A stretch of DNA of 13,551 nucleotides from Selenomonadaceae bacterium (lineage in GTDB: Bacteria; Bacillota; Negativicutes; Selenomonadales; Selenomonadaceae): the NCBI GenBank assembly GCA_016286075.1, contig JAEERZ010000030.1, forward strand, positions 1 through 13,551. The letters are read 5' to 3'. The notes under the pieces are model-generated. The model had not been told where the DNA came from, did not search any database, and saw nothing but the letters and a program-made list of their open reading frames with translations. Numbering within the stretch: the stretch's first letter is position 1; every line of letters starts with the position of its first letter. Shown piece by piece: positions 5,294 through 11,878 of the stretch. A program made the position numbers and the translations under genes.

Positions 5294-7360
5294 ATGGAGC
5301 TTTTGGACGGCGTGGGGAAGCTTTCGGGCGTCGGGCCGAAAAAAGAGGCGGCATTGGCCCGGTTGGGGATTTCGACGCTTTTTGATCTGCTCGCGTATTA
5401 TCCGCGCGCCTATATCGATCAGACGACGGTGACTCCGTTTTCCCGGCTTTCGGCGGGCATGGAGGCGACGGTCTCGGGCGTCGTCGTCAATGTGCGGGAG
5501 CGTCGGTCGGAGCGGGGCAGAAGAATGAGCATACTGACCGCATATCTGAGCGACGGCACCGGATACCTTGCCATGACTTGGTTCAATCAACCCTTCTTGG
5601 CGAAGAAACTTGTCGAAGGGCAGCGGATTTTCGCGACGGGCAAAGTGGACTATGCTTATGGTGGCCACGGCGGACTGGCGATGACGCAGATGTCAGCTTT
5701 TGAACTGCTGGGCGAAGGCGAGGACGCCGCGCAGGGGGGCGTGCTTCCCGTCTATGCGGCGACGAGCGCGCTCAATCAGAAATTTTTTCGCGGCCTCTTG
5801 AGACAGGCGATGGCAAAAAAGCCGACGCTGCCGGAAGTGATTCCCGAAGGCGTGAGATCCCGGTACGGCCTGATGGATCGTGACCGTGCCTTCGTCGCCA
5901 TGCATTTCCCGAAGTCCGCGAAGGAGCTTTCGGAGGCGCGGGCGCGGCTCGCCTTTGAGGAATTATATCTGATTCAATGCGGATTGCTCATCTTAAAGAA
6001 AAAAACGCGGGAAAAAGAACAGGGCGTTCGTCATCTGATGAACGGCAGCTTAGTCAAGCAGGTTGAAGACTCGCTGCCCTTTCGCCTGACGACGGGACAG
6101 GCGAAAGCGTGGAGCGAAATCTCTGCCGATATGGAAAAATCCGTTCCGATGCGGCGGCTTGTGCAGGGCGACGTCGGTTCCGGAAAAACGGCGGTGGCCC
6201 TGCTCGCGCTCGTCAAGACGGTGGAAAACGGCTATCAGGGCGTCTTGATGGCGCCGACGGAAATATTGGCGCGGCAGCATTACGAAACATTTTCCAAGCT
6301 GCTGCAGGATACGGACGTGCGTATCGGACTGCTGTCGGGCAAGCTGACCGCGAAGCAGCACGAAGAAATGCTGGCTTCGATTGCGGCCCATGAGGTCGAT
6401 ATCGTCGTCGGCACCCATGCGCTGATACAGGATAAGGTGCGCTACGACGAGCTCGGGCTGGTGGTGACCGATGAGCAGCATCGCTTCGGTATCGCCCAGC
6501 GCGCCGAGCTCAACAAGAGAAGCGAGAAAACGCCGGATGTATTGGTTATGACGGCGACGCCGATTCCTCGGACGATGACGCTGACGGTGTACGGCGATCT
6601 TGACGTGTCGCGCATTGAAGAACTGCCTCCGGGACGTCGGCCGGTTCGCACTTTCGTGCGGACGGAAGAACGGCGGGGGCTGATTTATGCGTTTGTGAGA
6701 AAAGAAATTGAGGCGGGGCGGCAGGCGTACGTCGTCTGTCCGTTGATCGAGGAAAGCGAGGAAACGGAGCTTCCGTCGGCGGAAGCGATTTACCAGGAAC
6801 TTTCCGGCGGGATTTTTCGCGGCATACCTTGCGGTTTGGTACACGGGAAATTGAAGCCGAAGGAAAAGGAAGCCGTCATGCGTTCCTTTTACGAGGGGGA
6901 AACGAAGCTCCTCGTCGCGACGACGGTGATCGAGGTCGGCGTTGACGTGCCGAACGCGACGGTGATTGTCGTGGAGCACGCCGAGCGCTTTGGCCTCGCG
7001 CAGCTGCATCAGCTTCGCGGGCGTATCGGGCGCGGACAATTTCAATCGTACTGTATTTTGATTGGCGGAGGAAAGGAAGGCGCGGCCAACGAGCGGCTCC
7101 GTGCGATGGAGCGGACGGCCAGCGGCTTCGACCTCGCGGAGGAGGATTTGCGGCTTCGCGGTCCGGGGCAGTTTTTCGGCTCCATGCAGCACGGGTTGGG
7201 AGACCTAAAGGTCGCGAATGTGCTTCGGGATACGGACATATTGCTTCGCGCGCGACGAGCGGCTATGGAAACGATGGAAGAGGCGCGGGACATGCGGTAT
7301 GTGCTCGACGTCCTGCGGCTGAATTACAGCGACAGGTTCGGAAAAATATTGGACGCCTGA
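5294..7360 (+). CDS. recG: ATP-dependent DNA helicase RecG
   Basis: The 688-residue protein matches RecG, the double-stranded DNA translocase that remodels stalled replication forks and Holliday junctions. The N-terminal wedge domain starts with GVGKLSGVGPKKEAALARLGI (helix-hairpin-helix-like, residues 6-26), and an OB-type fold covers about 55-140. The helicase core has Walker A GDVGSGKT (292-299), DEQH (393-396) with the RecG/Mfd-type FG following, TATPIPRT (420-427), TTVIEVGVDVPNA (543-555) and QLRGRIGR (573-580). The RecG C-terminal signature DLRLRGPGQFFGSMQHG is near 618-634. Length and motif order are typical and all motifs are intact. The ATG is preceded by GGGAGGG. A strong terminator follows. 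Confidence 0.98.
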   Translation: MELLDGVGKLSGVGPKKEAALARLGISTLFDLLAYYPRAYIDQTTVTPFSRLSAGMEATVSGVVVNVRERRSERGRRMSILTAYLSDGTGYLAMTWFNQPFLAKKLVEGQRIFATGKVDYAYGGHGGLAMTQMSAFELLGEGEDAAQGGVLPVYAATSALNQKFFRGLLRQAMAKKPTLPEVIPEGVRSRYGLMDRDRAFVAMHFPKSAKELSEARARLAFEELYLIQCGLLILKKKTREKEQGVRHLMNGSLVKQVEDSLPFRLTTGQAKAWSEISADMEKSVPMRRLVQGDVGSGKTAVALLALVKTVENGYQGVLMAPTEILARQHYETFSKLLQDTDVRIGLLSGKLTAKQHEEMLASIAAHEVDIVVGTHALIQDKVRYDELGLVVTDEQHRFGIAQRAELNKRSEKTPDVLVMTATPIPRTMTLTVYGDLDVSRIEELPPGRRPVRTFVRTEERRGLIYAFVRKEIEAGRQAYVVCPLIEESEETELPSAEAIYQELSGGIFRGIPCGLVHGKLKPKEKEAVMRSFYEGETKLLVATTVIEVGVDVPNATVIVVEHAERFGLAQLHQLRGRIGRGQFQSYCILIGGGKEGAANERLRAMERTASGFDLAEEDLRLRGPGQFFGSMQHGLGDLKVANVLRDTDILLRARRAAMETMEEARDMRYVLDVLRLNYSDRFGKILDA

Positions 7361-7382
7361 CAAGGAAATGATGAAAACATTT

Positions 7383-7428
7383 CGGCGGGGCAAAACGATT
7401 CAATGAATGGTTTTGCCCCGCCGTTTTT
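7383..7428 (+). terminator. Rho-independent terminator after recG
   Basis: A perfect 14-bp stem, CGGCGGGGCAAAAC (7383-7396) with GTTTTGCCCCGCCG (7410-7423), is followed by TTTTT (7424-7428). It closes the recG transcript. Confidence 0.95.
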
Positions 7429-7433
7429 CAGAA

Positions 7434-7463
7434 TTGCCCGTTATGCTTTGCGTGATTTATATT
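7434..7463 (+). promoter_or_regulatory. Possible promoter of the TVP38-family gene
   Basis: TTGCCC (7434-7439) and TATATT (7458-7463) with an 18-base spacer lie between the recG terminator and the next gene. The leader would be very short, because the ribosome binding site begins at about 7475. Confidence 0.4.
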
Positions 7464-7486
7464 TTGGAGGATTTGGAGGAATCATT

Positions 7487-8197
7487 TTGCGGGTCAAATC
7501 AGAAGGCACGGTGAAGATTGTCGCGCTCCTGCTCCTTGTCCTGTTGTTTGTTTTCGTCCGCCTGATGTTTCCCGAAGTCTGCGCCCGCCTTTGGCATGTG
7601 ATGACCTGCGGCAGCATGCAGGAGACCATCGACTATATCCAGTCTTTCGGCGTTTGGGCGATGCTTTTCAGTTTTTGCCTCGACGTGCTCGTCAACGCGC
7701 TCGGGTTTTTGCCGTCCATTTTTATCTCGACGGCGAACGGCGTGCTTTTCGGTATCGTGCCGGGCGTAATTGTATCGTGGCTCGCGGAGACGACGGGCGT
7801 GATCCTGAGTTTCCTGCTGATGCGGACGATCTTGCGGGATTCGGCGGAAAAGCTGATACAAAAAAGCCCTTATTTGACGCGTCTCGATGAATTCAGCGGT
7901 AAAAAAGGCTTCCAAATGATGCTGATCGCGCGGTCGTTGCCGTATTTCCCTTCGGGAATCCTGACGGCCCTCGGAGCGGTCAGCCGAATCAGCGTGAAAG
8001 ATTATATGCTTTCCAATTTAATAGGAAAGTTTCCGTCGACGGCGTTGGAGGTCGTCATCGGCCACGACGCGGTGCTATTCCATCTGCACATGAAACGGCT
8101 GGCCTGTGTGATTGTGTTGGCGACGTTGATTTATGTTGCAATCTGGTATTTTCATGGTCGGAAACAATCAAAAGAGGACGAAAAACCTCTTTCTTGA
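7487..8197 (+). CDS. TVP38/TMEM64-family (VTT domain, DedA-like) membrane protein
   Basis: The 236-residue integral membrane protein has an N-terminal hydrophobic segment (KIVALLLLVLLFVFVRLMF), a central hydrophobic block (AMLFSFCLDVLVNALGFLPSIFISTANGVLFG) with the VTT pattern, and the conserved later segment GFQMMLIARSLPYFPSGILTALGAVSRIS. A last membrane helix and a charged tail follow. Members of the VTT/DedA superfamily act in lipid scrambling or membrane homeostasis; a precise role cannot be assigned. The same frame is open back to an ATG at 7403, but that start lies inside the recG terminator. TTG 7487 has GGAGG (7475-7479) 7 bases upstream and gives a sensible N-terminus, so I prefer it; GTG 7511 is a weaker alternative. 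Confidence 0.85.
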   Translation: MRVKSEGTVKIVALLLLVLLFVFVRLMFPEVCARLWHVMTCGSMQETIDYIQSFGVWAMLFSFCLDVLVNALGFLPSIFISTANGVLFGIVPGVIVSWLAETTGVILSFLLMRTILRDSAEKLIQKSPYLTRLDEFSGKKGFQMMLIARSLPYFPSGILTALGAVSRISVKDYMLSNLIGKFPSTALEVVIGHDAVLFHLHMKRLACVIVLATLIYVAIWYFHGRKQSKEDEKPLS

Positions 8198-8202
8198 TTT
8201 TT
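8171..8202 (+). terminator. Weak terminator overlapping the end of the TVP38-family gene
   Basis: AAAGAGG (8171-8177) pairs with CCTCTTT (8186-8192), then CTTGATTTTTAT follows. The stem lies in the last codons of the gene and has only 7 bp, so termination may be partial. Confidence 0.45.
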
Positions 8203-8223
8203 ATAGGCAAAATGTGATACAGT
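8194..8223 (+). promoter_or_regulatory. Probable promoter of the dapB operon
   Basis: TTGATT (8194-8199) and TACAGT (8218-8223) are 18 bases apart. The -10 box is preceded by TG one base upstream (8215-8216), giving an extended -10. The start would be near 8230, about 50 bases before dapB. Confidence 0.5.
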
Positions 8224-8237
8224 AGTTACGTTATTTT

Positions 8238-8257
8238 AAGAAAACAGTTGTTTTCTT
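8238..8257. promoter_or_regulatory. Perfect inverted repeat in the dapB leader
   Basis: AAGAAAAC (8238-8245), AGTT and GTTTTCTT (8250-8257) form a perfect 8-bp palindrome between the promoter and the GGAGG site (8270-8274). It could be a repressor operator or a small RNA hairpin in the leader. It is far too small for a lysine riboswitch. Confidence 0.5.
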
Positions 8258-8281
8258 GGGAAAGAAGTTGGAGGCGTTAAC

Positions 8282-9070
8282 ATGGTAAGAGTTTTGGTAA
8301 ACGGCGCTTGCGGCCGAATGGGACAGTCGGTGGTAAAAGCGGTGCTTGCCGACGAGGAGCTTTCGCTGGTCGCGGCGGTGGATATTCACGGCGCGGAAGA
8401 TGCGGGGACGCTGGTTGGACAGCCTGCATGCGGCGTCCCGGTGACGACGCATTTGGCGGACGCCATCGACGCGACGCATCCTGACGTCATGGTGGATTTC
8501 ACGCGTCCGGATGTAGCGCTGCAAAACGCGATTACGGCTTTGGAAAGCGGCGTCGCTCCCGTCATCGGGACGACGGGACTTACCGCTGACGCTAAGAAAC
8601 AGTTGACGGCGATTTCCGAGAAGACGAAGACGCCGTGCTTTATCGCACCGAATTTCGCTATCGGCGCGGTTTTGATGATGATGATGGCGAAGCAGGCGGC
8701 GAAATATATGCCGAACGTCGAGATTATTGAGCTGCATCACGACAATAAGCTGGACGCCCCCTCCGGAACGGCGCTCCAGACGGCGGAGCTGATTCGCGAG
8801 GTGCGCGGCGATATGCGGCAGGGACATCCCGACGAGAAGGAGACGGTTCCCGGCGCGCGCGGCGCGGTGGTCGGCGGTCTCCATATTCACAGCGTGCGGC
8901 TCCCCGGCTACGTCGCCCATCAGGAAATCATCTTCGGCGGCCTCGGGCAGACGCTCTCCATTCGTCACGACTCGATGGATCGTGAATCCTTTATGCCGGG
9001 CGTAGTATTGGCCTGCAAAAAAGTTCGCGGACTTTCCGGTCTTGTGGTCGGCCTTGAAAAGATTTTATAA
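8282..9070 (+). CDS. dapB: 4-hydroxy-tetrahydrodipicolinate reductase
   Basis: The 262-residue enzyme reduces the DapA product to tetrahydrodipicolinate with NAD(P)H, in the cytoplasmic pathway to meso-diaminopimelate and lysine. Visible motifs are the Rossmann loop NGACGRMG (7-14), VIGTTG (94-99), APNFAIG (122-128), the signature ELHHDNKLDAPSGTA (150-164) with catalytic His152/His153 and Lys156, and the C-terminal HSVRLPGYVAHQEIIFGG (203-220). The length is typical and all key residues are present. GGAGG lies 7 bases before the ATG. asd follows after 18 bases, so adjacent pathway steps share an operon; dapA is not in this window. Confidence 0.97.
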   Translation: MVRVLVNGACGRMGQSVVKAVLADEELSLVAAVDIHGAEDAGTLVGQPACGVPVTTHLADAIDATHPDVMVDFTRPDVALQNAITALESGVAPVIGTTGLTADAKKQLTAISEKTKTPCFIAPNFAIGAVLMMMMAKQAAKYMPNVEIIELHHDNKLDAPSGTALQTAELIREVRGDMRQGHPDEKETVPGARGAVVGGLHIHSVRLPGYVAHQEIIFGGLGQTLSIRHDSMDRESFMPGVVLACKKVRGLSGLVVGLEKIL

Positions 9071-9088
9071 TAGAAGGGAATGAACAAT

Positions 9089-10123
9089 ATGAAGAAGTAC
9101 AATACGGCGCTTCTCGGCGCGACGGGCGCGGTGGGGCAGGAATTTTTGAAGCTCATCGAGGAGCGGGATTTTCCCTTTGATAATTTGAAGCTTTTGGCGT
9201 CGAAACGCTCGGCTGGGACGAAGATCACGGTTAAGGGGAAGGAGTACGTCGTCGAGGAGGCGACGGAGGATTCCTTCAAGGATGTGAAGATTGCTTTGTT
9301 CGCGGGCGGTTCCGCCAGCAAGACCTTTGCCGAGCCTGCGGTCAAGGCGGGCGCGGTGGTCATCGATAATTCCTCTACGTTCCGCATGGATCCGGAGGTG
9401 CCGCTGGTGGTGCCGGAGGTCAATCCTGAGGCTATCGCGAAGCATAAGGGCATCATCGCGAACCCGAACTGCTCGACCATCATCATGGTCATGGCGCTGA
9501 AGCCGCTCCACGACGTGAAGAAAATCAAGCGCGTCGTCGTCTCGACCTATCAGGCGGTTTCCGGCGGCGGCAAGGAAGCGATGGCGGAGCTTGAGCAGCA
9601 GGTGGACGACATCGTGAACGGCCGCCCGGTCAAGGCGGAGATTTTGCCGGGGGCGAGCCTCGCCAAGCATTATCAGATTGCATTCAATCTGATTCCGCAG
9701 ATTGACGTTTTCAAGGAAAATCTTTATACAAAAGAAGAAATGAAGATGATCGACGAGACGCGGAAAATCATGTCCGCGCCCGATATGCGCATCACGGCGA
9801 CGACGGTGCGCGTGCCGGTCTACCGCAGCCATGCGGAGTCGGTCAACGTCGAGTTTGAGGGAGAGGTTACGGAGGAAGCCGCGAAAAAGGCGTTCGCCGC
9901 GTTCCCCGGTCTCGTCGTGAACGACAACCCCGACGAGATGGAATATCCGATGCCGCTCTTCACGTCCGGCAAGGACGACGTGGAAGTCGGGCGCATCCGC
10001 AAGGACTACTCGGTGGACCACGGCTTGAATTTCTGGCTCTGCGGCGACCAGATTCGTAAAGGCGCGGCTTTGAACGCTCTCCAGATTGCGGAGTACATGA
10101 TTAAAAACGATTTGCTGAAATAA
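9089..10123 (+). CDS. asd: Aspartate-semialdehyde dehydrogenase
   Basis: The 344-residue NADP-dependent enzyme converts aspartyl phosphate to aspartate semialdehyde, the branch point for DAP/lysine, threonine and methionine. It shows LLGATGAVGQ (8-17), SKRSAG (38-43), the catalytic Cys128 in NPNCST, the QAVSGGGKEAM loop (155-165), and Arg241 and His248 in TVRVPVYRSHAESV. I take ATG 9089 as the start because AGAAGGGA (9072-9079) touches the other in-frame ATG (9080) but stands about 10 bases from 9089; the longer version would add only MNN. It follows dapB closely and is followed by ireB after 27 bases. Confidence 0.96.
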   Translation: MKKYNTALLGATGAVGQEFLKLIEERDFPFDNLKLLASKRSAGTKITVKGKEYVVEEATEDSFKDVKIALFAGGSASKTFAEPAVKAGAVVIDNSSTFRMDPEVPLVVPEVNPEAIAKHKGIIANPNCSTIIMVMALKPLHDVKKIKRVVVSTYQAVSGGGKEAMAELEQQVDDIVNGRPVKAEILPGASLAKHYQIAFNLIPQIDVFKENLYTKEEMKMIDETRKIMSAPDMRITATTVRVPVYRSHAESVNVEFEGEVTEEAAKKAFAAFPGLVVNDNPDEMEYPMPLFTSGKDDVEVGRIRKDYSVDHGLNFWLCGDQIRKGAALNALQIAEYMIKNDLLK

Positions 10124-10150
10124 CTCGTTTCGGCGATAGGAGGCGACGAA

Positions 10151-10423
10151 ATGGATTGGGTTAGCGACGAGACAATGCTGTTTCGGCCTGCGGCGGAGGA
10201 AAATGCGGCGGAGAAAACAATCCGGCGAGCCTGCGAAGCGATGGAAGAGAAGGGATATAATCCCATTAACCAGCTTGTCGGCTATCTGCTTTCGGGCGAT
10301 CCCGCCTACATTACCAGTCACAACGACGCGCGCAGCATGATACGGAAGATTGAGCGGGACGAGCTTTTGGAGGAGTTCGTGCGCTCGTATCTTGCGAACA
10401 TGAAAAAAGAAGCGGGGAAATGA
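10151..10423 (+). CDS. ireB: IreB-family regulatory phosphoprotein (UPF0297)
   Basis: The 90-residue protein matches the IreB/YrzL family: an N-terminal DETMLFRP, then EKGYNPINQLVGYLLSGDPAYITSHNDAR (about 34-62) and the charged helix RKIERDELLEEFVRSYL. In Enterococcus faecalis IreB is a substrate of the PASTA kinase IreK, phosphorylated at Thr4 and Thr7, and tunes cell envelope stress and cephalosporin resistance. Here Ser5 and Thr8 occupy the corresponding places, so phosphorylation remains possible. An AGGAGG site precedes the ATG. Its stop overlaps the ruvX start in ATGA (10420-10423), which implies translational coupling. In many Firmicutes the gene follows alaS; here it follows asd. Confidence 0.93.
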   Translation: MDWVSDETMLFRPAAEENAAEKTIRRACEAMEEKGYNPINQLVGYLLSGDPAYITSHNDARSMIRKIERDELLEEFVRSYLANMKKEAGK

Positions 10424-10845
10424 CGGGACAGCGGATTTTAGGGCTGGACGTCGGCGACAGGACGGTGGGCGTCGCGGCCAGCGATTTGCTCCTGATGACC
10501 GCGCAGGGAGTCGAGACGATCCGGCGGGAGAGTTTGGAACAAGACCTCTCGCGGTTGGACGAGCTGATGCGCGAGTACGACGCCGTGCGGCTCGTCGTCG
10601 GTCTTCCGCGCAACATGAACGGTACGGAAGGCGAGCGCTGTGAAATCGTGCGCGCCTTTGCCGAGGAAATCCAAAAGACGCGGCCCGATGCGGAAATCAT
10701 CTTTTGGGACGAGCGGCTTTCTACGGTTGCGGCGGCGAGATCACTGATTTCGGCGGACGTCAGCCGGAAAAAACGGAAAAAGGTCATTGATAAAATGGCG
10801 GCGGTCTTTATCCTGCAAGGGTATCTGGACAGCCTCGCGAAATGA
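10420..10845 (+). CDS. ruvX: RuvX/YqgF-family RNase H-fold nuclease (putative Holliday junction resolvase)
   Basis: The 141-residue protein belongs to the RNase H-like YqgF family, linked both to pre-16S rRNA processing and to Holliday junction resolution. Conserved acidic sites are visible in ILGLDVGDRTVGVA (Asp10, Asp13), the VVGLPRNMNGTEG motif (59-71), and WDERLST (95-101). A helix with VIDKMAAVFILQGYLD ends the protein, as usual. The length is typical. The start codon overlaps the ireB stop by four bases (ATGA), so the two are translationally coupled. A terminator begins 6 bases after its stop codon. Confidence 0.95.
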   Translation: MTGQRILGLDVGDRTVGVAASDLLLMTAQGVETIRRESLEQDLSRLDELMREYDAVRLVVGLPRNMNGTEGERCEIVRAFAEEIQKTRPDAEIIFWDERLSTVAAARSLISADVSRKKRKKVIDKMAAVFILQGYLDSLAK

Positions 10846-10850
10846 AAACG

Positions 10851-10906
10851 AAATCCTGACGGCGGGTTGCGTCCTTTTGGGACGTATGCGGTCGTCAGGA
10901 TTTTTT
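10851..10906 (+). terminator. Terminator after ruvX
   Basis: AAATCCTGACG (10851-10861) pairs with CGTCAGGATTT (10893-10903), and an inner stem CGTCC/GGACG (10870-10874 with 10880-10884) lies within. A run of six T's starts at 10901. This closes the dapB-asd-ireB-ruvX transcript. Confidence 0.9.
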
Positions 10907-10919
10907 GACGCCTACATCG

Positions 10920-10949
10920 TTGACAATCTGCGGCAAAGTACGGTACAAT
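10920..10949 (+). promoter_or_regulatory. Promoter of the DUF1292-dfx unit
   Basis: A perfect TTGACA (10920-10925) and TACAAT (10944-10949) are separated by 18 bases, right after the ruvX terminator and about 48 bases before the ATG. Confidence 0.8.
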
Positions 10950-10997
10950 GCGACTGATAAAACAATCCTGTATGGCAAACAAGAAAGAGGTGCGCGT

Positions 10998-11354
10998 ATG
11001 GCTTCGGAAAAAGAAATCCCGATGGACGAAGAACAGATGGACGACGATGAGGTTATCGTTGTGATGACCGACGACGACGGCAATGAATACTATTATGTGC
11101 AAGAACTGATTTTGGAAGTGCAGGGGGATAAGTATGCGCTTCTCGTCCCGACCTGCGAGGACGAAGACGAGGAAGGGCATTGCCATTGCCATGAGCACGA
11201 TCATGAGGATGAAGACGCAGACGCGGCATTCTTCGCAAAGATCGTGCTGGATGAGAGCGGAGAAGAGGCGTATATCGAGCCGACGGACGAAGAATTCGAG
11301 GCGGTGCTGGCGGCATACGAGTCGTTGATGGACGGGGAAGAAGACGAGAACTGA
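10998..11354 (+). CDS. DUF1292 (YrzB-like) acidic protein
   Basis: The 118-residue protein has the DUF1292 core: DDDEVIVVMTDDDGNEYYYVQELILEVQGDKYALLVP (16-51) and a C-terminal EEAYIEPTDEEFEAVLAAYESL. The family has no established function; in Firmicutes it usually follows ireB and ruvX, as here. It is extremely acidic, and an insert at 61-69 reads HCHCHEHDH, a likely metal-binding cluster, with another Cys at 53. The frame is open further upstream, but ATG 10998 has AAAGAGGTG upstream and lies after the promoter, while an earlier start (10905) would fall in the ruvX terminator. The gene ends 15 bases before desulfoferrodoxin. A link to iron or oxidative stress through the metal cluster is only an inference. 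Confidence 0.88.
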   Translation: MASEKEIPMDEEQMDDDEVIVVMTDDDGNEYYYVQELILEVQGDKYALLVPTCEDEDEEGHCHCHEHDHEDEDADAAFFAKIVLDESGEEAYIEPTDEEFEAVLAAYESLMDGEEDEN

Positions 11355-11369
11355 ACGGAGGAGATTTCC

Positions 11370-11759
11370 ATGACGTTTGAGCCGAAATTTTTGCGTTGCC
11401 GCACCTGCGGACGTCTCGTGATGGCGCTTCCAGGCGGCAAAGATCATGCGGACTGCTGCGGCGAGGGAACGGCGGAGCTTTTGACGGCGAACACGACGGA
11501 CGCTTCGCAGGAAAAGCATGTGCCCGTTATCGAGATCAAAGGCGGTCAAGTGACGGTCAAGGTCGGCAGCGCGCCGCATCCGATGATTGAGGCGCACTAT
11601 ATCCAGTGGATCTATTTGCAGACGAAAACCGGCGGGCAGTTCCATTACTTCGCGCCGGGCGACACGCCGGAGGCGACGTTTGCGCTGGCGGAGGGCGACG
11701 CGCCCGTTGCGGCCTACGAGTATTGCAATCTCCACGGGCTTTGGAAAGCGGAAGCATAA
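11370..11759 (+). CDS. dfx: Desulfoferrodoxin (class I superoxide reductase)
   Basis: The 129-residue protein has both iron centres of a 2Fe superoxide reductase. The N-terminal desulforedoxin-like domain has Cys10, Cys13, Cys29 and Cys30 (CRTC and DCC) for the rubredoxin-type Fe(Cys)4 centre. The catalytic domain supplies His50 (EKHVP), His70 (HPM), His76 (HYI), Cys119 and His122 (CNLHG) for the Fe(His)4Cys site, with the conserved Glu48-Lys49 pair beside it. It reduces superoxide to hydrogen peroxide in the cytoplasm without making oxygen, typical of anaerobes. GGAGGAG precedes the ATG. It probably shares the upstream TTGACA promoter with the DUF1292 gene. No clear terminator separates it from the htpG promoter. 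Confidence 0.96.
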   Translation: MTFEPKFLRCRTCGRLVMALPGGKDHADCCGEGTAELLTANTTDASQEKHVPVIEIKGGQVTVKVGSAPHPMIEAHYIQWIYLQTKTGGQFHYFAPGDTPEATFALAEGDAPVAAYEYCNLHGLWKAEA

Positions 11760-11785
11760 CTGTTTAGGAAAATTTATCAACTGTC

Positions 11786-11814
11786 TTGCAAAGTTTGACT
11801 TTTTGATGTATTAT
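11786..11814 (+). promoter_or_regulatory. Promoter of htpG
   Basis: TTGCAA (11786-11791) and TATTAT (11809-11814) are separated by 17 bases. The -10 box touches the left arm of the CIRCE element. Confidence 0.75.
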
Positions 11815-11851
11815 AAGTTTGGCACTCGAGGAGTGAGAGTGCCAAACTTAT
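11813..11851. promoter_or_regulatory. CIRCE element (HrcA operator) of htpG
   Basis: The core TTGGCACTC-N9-GAGTGCCAA (11819-11827 and 11837-11845) matches the CIRCE consensus TTAGCACTC-N9-GAGTGCTAA except for one symmetric A/T to G/C change in each arm. The perfect inverted repeat extends to 15 bp per arm. It overlaps the -10 box and start site, where HrcA would repress transcription until heat shock. Confidence 0.92.
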
Positions 11852-11878
11852 TTTTATTTACGAAGGAGTCTGTTTTTC

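Noticed and set aside
6050..7192. 380-codon minus-strand frame opposite recG
   Set aside because: Antisense of the recG helicase core; no independent motif.
8198..8281. Lysine riboswitch upstream of dapB
   Set aside because: The gap is only 84 bases and carries a promoter and a small palindrome; the lysine riboswitch needs roughly twice that length and its conserved core is not seen.
9065..10321. 418-codon minus-strand frame opposite asd
   Set aside because: Antisense of a clear aspartate-semialdehyde dehydrogenase gene; His/Arg-rich shadow composition.
10311..11780. 489-codon minus-strand frame across ruvX, DUF1292 and desulfoferrodoxin
   Set aside because: It crosses three well-supported genes, a terminator and a promoter on the other strand and shows no protein family features.
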